Positions 1 through 7,279 of a stretch of DNA of 64,000 bases are shown piece by piece (position 1 is the stretch's first letter; every line of letters starts with the position of its first letter). The translations under genes and the position numbers were made by a program. Source of the DNA: Hydrogenobacter sp. (GTDB lineage: Bacteria; Aquificota; Aquificia; Aquificales; Aquificaceae); assembly GCA_028276405.1 (NCBI GenBank), contig JAPYWJ010000003.1:1-64000 (forward strand), read 5' to 3'. The notes under the pieces were generated by a model. It was not told the DNA's origin and made no database searches. It saw only the letters and a list, made by a program, of their open reading frames with translations.

Positions 1-48
1 ACCAACTCTCTTGAGGAAGTGGCTTACGAAAGTGTGAAGCTTTTTTAG
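1..48 (+). CDS. C-terminal tail of an unidentified gene (cut by window edge)
   Basis: The first 48 bases read without interruption in frame 1 and stop at TAG 46-48, ending ...EVAYESVKLF. The 5' part lies outside the window and 15 residues are too few to name a family. It would run in the same direction as gcvT. About 130 bases separate it from the gcvT start and contain the gcvT promoter. It may also be a chance open frame. Confidence 0.35.
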   Translation, partial: TNSLEEVAYESVKLF

Positions 49-135
49 GGGCAACTTACTTTTTCGCACAAAATCTAAGTTTATCTCTCTCCCACCTCTA
101 AGGCATTATTTTTAGAACAGCCTCCCTAAACACTC

Positions 136-164
136 TTGACAATTGTTTTAAACAGTCCTATACT
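136..164 (+). promoter_or_regulatory. sigma-70 type promoter of gcvT
   Basis: TTGACA at 136-141 and TATACT at 159-164 are separated by exactly 17 bases. Transcription would begin near 171, about 7 bases before the gcvT ATG at 178. That leaves almost no leader and no room for a Shine-Dalgarno site. A TTG start at 136 for gcvT would lie inside the -35 box and is therefore unlikely. Confidence 0.75.
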
Positions 165-177
165 TCAAGTAGTTTAT

Positions 178-1197
178 ATGAAAACGCCCTTTTACAACAT
201 TCACAGAGAGTTGAACGCTAAGATATCTGAATTTGCAGGATGGGAGATGCCCATCTTTTATTCTTCCATAAGGGAAGAGGTTTTGGCTGTAAGAGGTGCC
301 TGCGGTATTTTTGATGTTTCCCACATGGGAAGGATCTTTATAAGGGGTCCTTCCGCAAAAGACACTCTTGAGTATCTTACTACGAACCTTATAAGTAGGC
401 TAAGTCCGGGGAAGGTTCAGTACAGTATGCTCATTAACCAAAGAGGTACAGTTATTGATGATATAACTGTGTACATGATGGATGAAGAAAACTTTATGCT
501 GTGTGTAAATGCGGCAAACAGGCAAAAGGTTGTAAATTGGCTATCAAAATATCATCCTGTGGAAGACCTTTCAGAAAGCACGGTACAGATAGCCCTTCAG
601 GGAAGAGACAGCCCTAAACTGTTGTCAGAATTTTTCCCCGTTGAAGGTATAAAGTATTACCACTTTGAGGTTTTTGATAATATTATAGTTTCAAGGACAG
701 GCTACACGGGTGAAGATGGCTTTGAAATATACGCAAGTTTAAAGGAAGGCACAGAACTTTTTAAACAGCTCCTGAAACGCGCCAAGCCGTGCGGTCTTGG
801 TGCTCGGGACGTCCTAAGAATAGAAGCGGGTTTGCCTCTTTATGGACACGAAGTATCAGAAGAGATCACACCCTTTGAGGCAAATCTAGACAGGTTTGTT
901 TGCATGCAAAAGGAGTTTATAGGCAAGCAGGCTTTGATGGAGAATCAAGTAAAGAGAAAGCTTTTTGGTCTTGAGCTTTTAGAAAAAGGTGTACCAAGGG
1001 AAGGCTACAAAATTTATGTGTCAGACACCACCATAGGTGTGGTCAGCAGTGGTACTTACTCACCAACCTTTGACAGAGGTATTGCTCTTTGCTTTGTAGA
1101 CCTTAACTTTAGGAAAGAGGGGCTTGAGGTAGACCTTGAGGTTAGGGGAAAAAGACTAAAAGCCAGATTGAGAAGTTATCCTTTTGTACAAAGGTAG
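178..1197 (+). CDS. gcvT: Aminomethyltransferase, glycine cleavage system T protein
   Basis: GcvT transfers the methylene group from the aminomethyl-lipoyl arm of GcvH to tetrahydrofolate, releasing ammonia. The 339-residue product has the family's usual length. It shows the N-terminal EFAGWEMPIFY and GIFDVSHMG blocks, and the folate-site motif GARDVLRIEAGLPLYGHE followed by PFEANLDRFV. The ATG at 178 is chosen because a consensus promoter occupies 136-164; the frame stays open upstream to a TTG at 136, but that codon is part of the -35 box. The other gcv genes are not in the window, so the gene appears monocistronic. In an autotroph it supplies one-carbon units and reversibly links glycine and C1-folate pools. 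Confidence 0.95.
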   Translation: MKTPFYNIHRELNAKISEFAGWEMPIFYSSIREEVLAVRGACGIFDVSHMGRIFIRGPSAKDTLEYLTTNLISRLSPGKVQYSMLINQRGTVIDDITVYMMDEENFMLCVNAANRQKVVNWLSKYHPVEDLSESTVQIALQGRDSPKLLSEFFPVEGIKYYHFEVFDNIIVSRTGYTGEDGFEIYASLKEGTELFKQLLKRAKPCGLGARDVLRIEAGLPLYGHEVSEEITPFEANLDRFVCMQKEFIGKQALMENQVKRKLFGLELLEKGVPREGYKIYVSDTTIGVVSSGTYSPTFDRGIALCFVDLNFRKEGLEVDLEVRGKRLKARLRSYPFVQR

Positions 1198-1332
1198 ATA
1201 TATTCTCCCTCAAAAATATGATTTTAATCATACAATAACCGCATCTGGGTAAATACCTTTCAACTTTACTTTTATCCAAAAGGAGAATTGGGTAGAGATT
1301 TCACTACAGGCGTAAGATAACAGTTGGACCAC

Positions 1333-1473
1333 CTACTTTTGTGTGTCCAGGTGATCCAAACCTTGACAGAGATTCTCGTAGAACCTCTTTATTCTGTGCT
1401 TGATGTAGAAAAACCACCTTTCTACCACATTCCTGAACCTACGCCACTTAAAAACTCTGCTTAGTATTTCTTC
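1333..1473 (-). pseudogene. Transposase C-terminal fragment
   Basis: The minus-strand frame reads EEILSRVFKWRRFRNVVERW, then YIKHRIKRFYENL, and stops at 1335-1333. The pattern RN-VERW-(6)-K-R-K-FY-N resembles the end of the DDE domain in IS6/IS240-like transposases, where the catalytic glutamate sits in the VER segment. Only about 45 residues remain and neither catalytic aspartate is present, so it is a dead fragment. Its frame is continuous with the restriction-enzyme debris upstream, which suggests a fusion by insertion or deletion near 1473. The family assignment rests on motif recognition only. Confidence 0.5.
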
Positions 1474-1475
1474 TA

Positions 1476-1962
1476 TTGCTTGTAGTGCCTTAATATAGCT
1501 TGTCCAGTCCAGGATGCCAAAAGTTGACATCTTCATAAAAAACACTTTGATATTTCTTGTAATAGGACTTTCTTTTATCTTTAAATACCAGTATCCTACC
1601 TGTGCAATTCTCTCTAAGAGTAGTCTTTGATGAAATTATTGCAACGGCTTTACATTTTTGAGGATCATAAATGACAAGGTCTGCGTCAGGTAAATGCATT
1701 CCATACTCACCAAAATCAACTATTAGGCTTCTTTTAACAAAAGCAAGACAATCCTCTAAATTTATCTCCTCTTTTTCAAGCTCACTTCCTTTAATTATTT
1801 TCAAACCAATCTCTTCTACTTTGTTATGTATCTCATTCATTATTATTTCCTCAACGAGCTTACCTTTAAAAGGCTTCCAAGATTGTTCAGGATCTTTAAC
1901 AAATTGCTTATTCTTGATAAATATTCCTCTCTTATCTTATTTAAAATTTCTGAAATACGTTG
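1476..1962 (-). pseudogene. Type II restriction endonuclease remnant (PD-(D/E)xK, BsaWI-like), two frameshifts
   Basis: The longest open piece (about 1936-1490) contains LPDADLVIYD, then AIISSKTTLRE, matching the catalytic PD...(S)xK layout and the SSKTxLRER block of BsaWI-like type II enzymes. The expected continuation RIAQVGYWYLKIKES is present, but in another frame beginning near 1617. The N-terminal continuation QRISEILNKIREE is likewise in another frame and joins near 1930. So there are two indels, one on each side of the catalytic core. There is no start codon, and upstream sequence is interrupted by the inverted-repeat element. No cognate methyltransferase is in the window. The family name is inferred; the frameshifts are seen directly. 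Confidence 0.6.
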
Positions 1963-2085
1963 GATGAGAAATCAAGCACAGAGATTATAAAGAGGGTAGC
2001 TATTTGAGCATTTGAGAGTTTAGGCTTTCTGCCTGATTTAGACTTTTACCAAACCTTAGTTTTAAACTAATTTCTCACCCAGCGT
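1957..2085. mobile_element. Short inverted-repeat element (MITE-like or IS remnant)
   Basis: ACGTTGGATGAGAAATC at 1957-1973 is an imperfect inverted copy of the sequence at 2068-2085, whose reverse complement is ACGCTGGGTGAGAAATT (14 of 17 identical). The ~129-base interval has no open frame of note. The core TGGGTGAGAAATT recurs as the terminal repeat of the insertion-sequence remnant at 40332-40923, so both probably derive from one IS family. A target duplication is not obvious. The left arm abuts the broken restriction gene and the right arm begins immediately after the stop of the fragment at 2086. Confidence 0.5.
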
Positions 2086-2334
2086 CTAAAGACTTGTAAA
2101 ATAAAGGTAAGAAATATCAATAAAGCCATAAATAACAACCTGAGAGGAAGAGACCTTAACTTTAGACAAGTATCTTGACATGGCAAACAAACGCACCGTA
2201 CACTTTGAGCCATTCAGAGATAAAAACCAATACTTGTGATGACCCTTTACGAGATACTTCAAAAGATAAGCCTTAATGTTTTCTGTATCTCTACCTATAA
2301 ACTTAACATCTTCCCCTGAAAAGCAGAGAGCGGA
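2086..2334 (-). pseudogene. 5'-truncated open frame, unidentified (possible replication-protein tail)
   Basis: An 83-codon minus-strand frame runs from after a stop at 2337-2335 to TAG 2088-2086 and includes KAYLLKYLVKGHHKYWFLS and FAMSRYLSKVK. The frame lacks a plausible start. Its blend of LKYLVKG and a later R-F-x-x-SR-L segment recalls the C-terminal part of some rolling-circle or phage replication initiators; this is a weak impression, not an identification. It ends exactly at the edge of the inverted-repeat element, consistent with truncation by insertion. Confidence 0.3.
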
Positions 2335-2462
2335 TTACCTTGTATAAGCTTAGCTAGGAGGAAATAAAGGACAGGTTAAAGGATTAAGTTAATAGGGCAG
2401 TAGGGAAAAAGGAGAAAATGAGAGTATGATATAAACCATATTAGGAAGACTTAACAAGTTCC

Positions 2463-2468
2463 TATAAT
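2463..2468 (+). promoter_or_regulatory. -10 box (TATAAT) for a leaderless mRNA
   Basis: A perfect TATAAT ends six bases before the ATG at 2475, placing the predicted transcription start on or next to the start codon. No Shine-Dalgarno sequence precedes the ATG. The -35 region near 2440 is poor. The same TATAAT-N6-ATG layout occurs at leuB and at the small secreted gene ending at 31681. Confidence 0.6.
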
Positions 2469-2474
2469 GGTAGT

Positions 2475-3617
2475 ATGCTAAGAATACTCAAAAAAAAGAC
2501 GAAAACAGCTAACAGAGATAGGTCTAACATAAAGGTGGGCATTCCCAAGTTTTTGAACATATGGAGCACCCACCAGTTCTGGGTTGGTTTTTTTGAAAAG
2601 CTCGGTGTTAAAGTGATCTTCAGCTCGGACACTTCCGAAGAGCAATACAGACAGTATGGTAAAGGAAGGATAACCATGGACAGTTGCTTTCCCGTAAAGG
2701 CTCTAGCAGGACACATAGGGGAGCTTATTACAAAAGAGGTGGACATTATCTTTGTACCCATGATATATTCTCTTCCCTCCTTCCTAAAAGGGCATGTGCT
2801 TGATACTCTTAGTTGTACAAGGGTTATGATGGCTCCAGAGAACATAAAGGCAGGATTCACAAAAGAGAGGGACGAGTTTCTCTCTAAAGGTACAAGGTAC
2901 ATATCGCCCTTTATCACTTTTGGTGAACCTGAACTTCTTCCCAAACAACTTTACGAGGCTTTAAAATCAGTTATTGATGTGTCTTATCAAGAGATGGTTG
3001 ACGCAGTTTTGTACGGGCTTAAGTCCCTTGAGGAGTTTGACGCTTATGCAAGAAGCAAGAGTCTTGAGATCATAAGGTGGTGCGTTAAAGAAAACAGACC
3101 CGCTCTTTTGGTTCTCGCAAGACCTTATCACATGGATACAGGTATAGGGCACGAGATAGATGCAGAATTCCAGACTTACGGATATCCTGTACTTTGGTAT
3201 AATTACCTACCTTTAGAAGATTGGCTGTTGGACTGGCTTTTTGGTTATGATGTAAAGGCAGGCATTATAAGGAGCTACTTGGACATATCAGATGTGTGGA
3301 CTTCTTCGTACAGCTCAAACACCAACGAAATCATATGGGGTGCCAAGTTTGCCAGTAGGTTTCCATGGATAACTGGAGTTATAAGGCTTTCCAGTTATGA
3401 GTGCGGTATGGACCAACCCACTTACACACCCGTACAAAAGATAGTTGAAAGCAGAGGTACACTTTTCTTTAAATTCGGAGAGCTTGACGAAACAAAACCC
3501 GCTGGAAGTATAAAAATAAGAGTGGAAACCATAGTGTATTACTTGGAAAAGTATTCCACGGATATAATACAAAGAAAACTCAAAAAATTACCCCCTGTCC
3601 CGAAAGAACTTCTCTAA
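2475..3617 (+). CDS. DUF2229 protein, related to the acyl-CoA dehydratase activase accessory domain
   Basis: The 380-residue protein has the DUF2229 layout. An N-terminal KVGIPKFLNIWS block is followed by FFEKLGVKVIFSSDTSEEQY, DSCFPVKALAGHI and a VDIIFVPMIYSLP block, and near residue 220 by LARPYHMDTGIGHEID. In larger proteins this domain accompanies the ATP-dependent activase of 2-hydroxyacyl-CoA dehydratases. Here it stands alone: no ASKHA ATPase domain and no dehydratase gene is nearby. Cysteines in DSCFPVK, SCTRV and YECGM could bind a cluster, but this is inference. No signal peptide is present, so it should be cytoplasmic. The start is set by the closely spaced -10 box. Biochemical function is unknown. 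Confidence 0.7.
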   Translation: MLRILKKKTKTANRDRSNIKVGIPKFLNIWSTHQFWVGFFEKLGVKVIFSSDTSEEQYRQYGKGRITMDSCFPVKALAGHIGELITKEVDIIFVPMIYSLPSFLKGHVLDTLSCTRVMMAPENIKAGFTKERDEFLSKGTRYISPFITFGEPELLPKQLYEALKSVIDVSYQEMVDAVLYGLKSLEEFDAYARSKSLEIIRWCVKENRPALLVLARPYHMDTGIGHEIDAEFQTYGYPVLWYNYLPLEDWLLDWLFGYDVKAGIIRSYLDISDVWTSSYSSNTNEIIWGAKFASRFPWITGVIRLSSYECGMDQPTYTPVQKIVESRGTLFFKFGELDETKPAGSIKIRVETIVYYLEKYSTDIIQRKLKKLPPVPKELL

Positions 3618-3632
3618 GTGATCTTTATCATA

Positions 3633-3660
3633 TTGACATCTGGTTTCAATTTTTTGTAAT
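3633..3660 (+). promoter_or_regulatory. Promoter of the porin-cytochrome operon
   Basis: TTGACA at 3633-3638 is followed after 16 bases by TGTAAT at 3655-3660. Transcription would start near 3667, giving a leader of about 30 bases with a strong AGGAGGT (3685-3691) before the ATG at 3699. Confidence 0.6.
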
Positions 3661-3698
3661 ATTGTTGATATTAAATCTCAATACAGGAGGTATAGAGC

Positions 3699-5054
3699 AT
3701 GAAGAGGGTACTCTTGCTTTCAGCTCTGTTTTCTGCAATTGCTGTAGCACAACCTACCGAAGAAAAAATAAGACAGTTAGAAGAGCAGATAAGGGCTCTT
3801 CAACAGGAAATTCAAAAGCTAAAAGAAGAACAAAAGAAAACTGAGGAAGTTAAACAGGAAACAGATGTGCTTAAGGAAGAGATAAGAAAGCTCAGGCTTG
3901 AGATAGCGATGCCTCAACTTGAGATTAAATCTTATTCTGGATTGGGACCTGCCGCCTCAAAGGCTATGTTTAACCCTCGGGGTGTTTCCATAGGCGGATA
4001 CGGAGAAATCCACTTTCTTCACAATCCTGATAAAAAGCCAAAAAACACTGTGGATGCCAAAAGGTTGATACTTTACTTTGGTTATGCCTTCAACGAAAAG
4101 CTAAAATTTAATTCAGAAATTGAGTGGGAACATGCCTTTGTTGAAGGTGGAGAGGAAAGCGGAGAAACCGCAGTAGAGTTTGCTTTTATAGACTACAACT
4201 TTAATGAAAAATTGGGATTGAGAGGTGGTCTTATTCTTATTCCCGTGGGGATCATCAACGAATTTCATGAACCTCCCACCTTTCCAAGTGTTGATAGACC
4301 TTATCTTGAAAGAAACATAATACCTACAACTTGGAGAGAGCTTGGTTTTGGAGCTTACGGGAAGCTGGGAAACCTTGAGTACAGAGCGTACATCACCAAC
4401 GGGTTAAAGCCTAATAAAGAGGCGGGAGAAAAGATTGAAAAGGGAGAACTTCTAAAAGGTTTTAGACAAAACGGTTTTAAGGCAGTCTCAGACCAAATGG
4501 CTTTTTCGGGAAGACTTGACTATAACCTTCCGTATAACCTAAAAATAGGAGCAAGCGGATTTTTTGGTGGCGTGCAAGATGATAAAGGCAAAAAGCTCGG
4601 AACCTTAAACCTAATCTCTCCTCATCTGTGGTGGCAGTATGATGGGTGGGATGTAAGATTTGTAGGAGCATACGGAGCTACCTCTGGAGCAGATAAGATA
4701 TCCCAGGAGATAAGCACAAACCCCGCATGCCAACTTGGTGATACCACCCAGTGTACCACATTTCCTAAAAAGTTTTACGGATTTTATACGCAGGTAGCAT
4801 ACGATGTGCTAAGGCTTTTAGGAATCCCTGACCAACAGCTTTATGTGTTTGGCATTTATGAAAACTACAACACGCATGCGAGTGTACCAGAAGGCTTTGA
4901 AAAACCTTCAGGACATAAGGTGCAGGTTTTTAATGTGGGACTCTCCTATAAACCTCACCCTTTAATAGCACTAAAAGCGGACTATGTACGCCTTTCTCCC
5001 AAGGATGCCAAAAAGCAAAACATTTACAGGTTAGCCCTTGGATGGATGTTTTAG
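3699..5054 (+). CDS. Outer-membrane beta-barrel porin with N-terminal coiled coil
   Basis: A 451-residue exported protein. Residues 1-18 form a signal peptide (MKRVLLLSALFSAIAVAQ). Residues about 20-68 are heptad-rich Glu/Lys/Leu (LEEQIRALQQEIQKLKEE), a coiled coil that can trimerise or reach into the periplasm. The remainder is a run of alternating beta strands ending in an aromatic residue (YRLALGWMF), the usual outer-membrane assembly signal. It resembles phosphate-selective porin O/P-type proteins, but its substrate cannot be read from sequence. It is first in an operon with a diheme cytochrome lipoprotein, 10 bases downstream, and a flavin-binding exported protein, so a role in an envelope electron-transfer or solute-uptake complex is plausible. 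Confidence 0.8.
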   Translation: MKRVLLLSALFSAIAVAQPTEEKIRQLEEQIRALQQEIQKLKEEQKKTEEVKQETDVLKEEIRKLRLEIAMPQLEIKSYSGLGPAASKAMFNPRGVSIGGYGEIHFLHNPDKKPKNTVDAKRLILYFGYAFNEKLKFNSEIEWEHAFVEGGEESGETAVEFAFIDYNFNEKLGLRGGLILIPVGIINEFHEPPTFPSVDRPYLERNIIPTTWRELGFGAYGKLGNLEYRAYITNGLKPNKEAGEKIEKGELLKGFRQNGFKAVSDQMAFSGRLDYNLPYNLKIGASGFFGGVQDDKGKKLGTLNLISPHLWWQYDGWDVRFVGAYGATSGADKISQEISTNPACQLGDTTQCTTFPKKFYGFYTQVAYDVLRLLGIPDQQLYVFGIYENYNTHASVPEGFEKPSGHKVQVFNVGLSYKPHPLIALKADYVRLSPKDAKKQNIYRLALGWMF

Positions 5055-5064
5055 GAGGGTCAGC

Positions 5065-6714
5065 ATGAGAAGGCTTGTGCTATTATCTGCAATAGTTCTC
5101 TATTCATGTGGTGGAGGAGGGGGAGGAGTAAAAGAAGAAAAAAGCTTTGTTAACCCTGAGCCTAACATACCCCTTGAATGCTACACTGACACAGGCATCG
5201 TGAGATACGGAAAGGCGATAGCAAACCCTTGTTATGTATGCCACACGCAAGCCAACACACCTTATGCCAACGAAAAATCAGATATGGATCTAACCCTTAA
5301 CTACTCTTTTCCTAATGAGATACTAAAGATAGGAAATCCTTGGCTCAACGCAATAAGACCAGACTTAACCTTGGCAGGTGTAGATGTTCCTTCTGACGCA
5401 GAGGTGCAAAGCTATATAAGGCAAGATAACTGGAGCTTTGCTTACAGGAATAGAGGTAGCGGAGACCTTAAATACTTTCCTGATGTGCCACCATTGTACT
5501 CATACACAGGTGGAGGGTATAACTTGGCAAATATTGATATGGAGGGTTTTGTATTAGACCCTGAAACTGGAGAATACACTGGTTGGAGAGTTTTCAAGTG
5601 GAAACCCTTCCCGGGCTTTTTCCCCACAAACGGTAGGATAGATTCAACCTTGATAAGACTTGACAGACCCTTCAGAGAAAGTGGAGGAGTATTCAACAAG
5701 GAGATTTACAAGAAAAACTTAGCCATAGTGGAGTGTGCGGTGAAAGGAGTAAAGCCCGGTGAAGTTTGCAGAAACACGGAAGTAGGAGACTTTACAATGC
5801 CAGAGCATTACGAAGGGGATGCAAGTGGTGTAGTTGTGATAACATACCAGTATCCACCGGGCACCGAATTCGCACATCCTCTCTATTACTTGGACCCCTC
5901 AAACACAATATCTTACAAATCTCTCCGTATAAGGGAAATGCGGTATATGAAAAAGTTGGCTTATGCAGATGTCCAAAAAGGTGGCGAGGAGGAAGAGAGA
6001 AGCTTCTTTTGGGACAAAGGGCTTGTGTTTAATGATAGTAAAAACTGGATAATGGCAGGGTTTATAGAGGATAAGGATGGATGGTTGAGACCTCAAAGTG
6101 CTCAGGAGATGAAGTTTTGTGTAGCGTGTCATGGGGGCATAGGGGGAACCGTTGATGCTACTTTTACATATTGGCGAAAAGTTCCCGGTGCAGATGGTTG
6201 GATGGAACAGGATTACAATTTGAGTGTTAAGAACATAAAAGACTGGACTTATGCAAGCTTAGAAGGAGACACAGGACCTGAGATTAAAAAGCTTTTACCT
6301 CTTGTAAAGGGAGAGTATCAGCTTTACTTTTCAATGACCAACGGTGGAGATCACTTTAGAAGCAATGAAGAGATACGCTCAAGGATAAGTAAAGATGTAA
6401 ACAAGATATCGTTTATACTTTCGCCCCAGGACAACATTATCACAAACCCAAGCCTTATAAACTATCTAGATGACGAAGGCTACATAAAACCTGAACTTTT
6501 TCTTCCTTCGCCTGAACGTGCATACGGTATAGATAAACAGTACATGAGAGTAGTAAAAGCTCAAGGGTTCATCTTTGGAAGGGATGTTTTTGATAGACCT
6601 TTTGGTGTTTCATCAGGTGGGAACTCTTTAGAAAGGCTTGACACTGTAAAAAGCACTGGAGTAAAGGAGGCTGGCATATGGGCTTTTATAAAGACTCTTC
6701 TGTTTTTAAAGTAG
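5065..6714 (+). CDS. Diheme c-type cytochrome lipoprotein, uncharacterised
   Basis: The start is ATG 5065, preceded by AGGAGGG at 5053-5059; the frame is open a little further upstream but has no ribosome site. The 549-residue product begins with a lipoprotein signal (VLYSC, acylated Cys15) followed by a glycine linker. Two haem-attachment motifs are visible, CYVCH at residues 56-60 and CVACH at 352-356, about 300 residues apart. Long aromatic-rich stretches lie between and after them. I do not recognise a named family. It should be anchored in the envelope and carry electrons. It lies between the porin and an exported flavoprotein, suggesting that all three act together. Confidence 0.75.
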   Translation: MRRLVLLSAIVLYSCGGGGGGVKEEKSFVNPEPNIPLECYTDTGIVRYGKAIANPCYVCHTQANTPYANEKSDMDLTLNYSFPNEILKIGNPWLNAIRPDLTLAGVDVPSDAEVQSYIRQDNWSFAYRNRGSGDLKYFPDVPPLYSYTGGGYNLANIDMEGFVLDPETGEYTGWRVFKWKPFPGFFPTNGRIDSTLIRLDRPFRESGGVFNKEIYKKNLAIVECAVKGVKPGEVCRNTEVGDFTMPEHYEGDASGVVVITYQYPPGTEFAHPLYYLDPSNTISYKSLRIREMRYMKKLAYADVQKGGEEEERSFFWDKGLVFNDSKNWIMAGFIEDKDGWLRPQSAQEMKFCVACHGGIGGTVDATFTYWRKVPGADGWMEQDYNLSVKNIKDWTYASLEGDTGPEIKKLLPLVKGEYQLYFSMTNGGDHFRSNEEIRSRISKDVNKISFILSPQDNIITNPSLINYLDDEGYIKPELFLPSPERAYGIDKQYMRVVKAQGFIFGRDVFDRPFGVSSGGNSLERLDTVKSTGVKEAGIWAFIKTLLFLK

Positions 6715-6724
6715 GTATTAAAAT

Positions 6725-7279
6725 ATGTTAAGCATGTGCAAGTGGTGTGCTTTGTTTATCATACTCTTTTGTTTTATCTCTTTTGCGGTAGATAGCTCTG
6801 CAAGGGATTTCAAAACTCCACAACAGGCTCTTAAGGATGCCTTCCCAGGTGCAAGCATAGAGGTTAAAAACATAGTACTTTCAAAACTGCAGGTGGAAAA
6901 CATAGAAAGGCTCTCTGGCGTAAAACTAAATACAAGGCTCGTATCTTGGTACATAGCCAAAAGAGGGAATTCTATTGTAGGATACGCATACATAGACACG
7001 CATACAGTCCGAACCCATCCCGAGGTAGTGTTATACACCATAACACCAGAAGGGAAGATAGACTTAGTGGAAGTGCTTTCTTTCAACGAGCCTCTTGAGT
7101 ATATGCCCGATGAAAACTGGCTAAAGCTCTTTAAAGGAAAGATGTTAACAGCAGATGCTCTAAGACTTAGAAGGGACATACCCAACATGACAGGTGCTAC
7201 CCTCACATCAAGAGCTATCACTGACAACACAAGAAAGGTGCTTGCCATGTGGCAGGTGATCTTCGGAGGTGAGAGATGA
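6725..7279 (+). CDS. Exported FMN-binding-domain protein (probable covalent flavin carrier)
   Basis: The 184-residue protein has an N-terminal hydrophobic export segment (residues about 8-22) and an FMN_bind-like domain ending in NMTGATLTSRA. The TGAT at residues 156-159 matches the (S/T)GA(S/T) site where ApbE-type transferases attach FMN to NqrC, RnfG and related proteins; the threonine would carry the flavin. The usual acidic residue three places before the threonine is proline here, with Asp151 five places before, so flavinylation is likely but not certain. No apbE gene is in the window. The stop overlaps the next gene by four bases. It probably relays electrons to or from the diheme cytochrome upstream. 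Confidence 0.7.
   Translation: MLSMCKWCALFIILFCFISFAVDSSARDFKTPQQALKDAFPGASIEVKNIVLSKLQVENIERLSGVKLNTRLVSWYIAKRGNSIVGYAYIDTHTVRTHPEVVLYTITPEGKIDLVEVLSFNEPLEYMPDENWLKLFKGKMLTADALRLRRDIPNMTGATLTSRAITDNTRKVLAMWQVIFGGER

Larger units (their letters stand above)
1198..2462. other. Decayed region with mobile-element and restriction-gene debris
   Basis: No intact gene is visible between gcvT and the DUF2229 gene. From left to right it holds 135 bases with nothing recognisable, a transposase C-terminal scrap (1333-1473, minus), a frameshifted restriction endonuclease (about 1476-1962, minus), a short inverted-repeat element (1957-2085), a 5'-truncated frame (2086-2334, minus), and about 130 bases in which nothing is seen apart from the -10 box at its end. 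All coding traces lie on the minus strand, opposite to the flanking genes. Confidence 0.75.

Noticed and set aside
49-135. Glycine riboswitch before gcvT
   Set aside because: The sequence lacks the conserved paired domains, and the predicted transcript starts only about seven bases before the ATG.
136-177. Longer GcvT starting at TTG 136
   Set aside because: The TTG is the first half of a TTGACA -35 box whose TATACT partner lies at 159-164; GcvT proteins normally begin near the ATG at 178.
1671-1967. Plus-strand open frame of about 98 codons in the decayed region
   Set aside because: It is antisense to the restriction-gene debris, is rich in Ser/Leu/Ile typical of a shadow frame, and has no ribosome site.
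5038-5064. Earlier start for the diheme lipoprotein
   Set aside because: The earlier ATG lies in the porin gene without a ribosome site, and only ATG 5065 gives a proper lipoprotein signal behind AGGAGGG.
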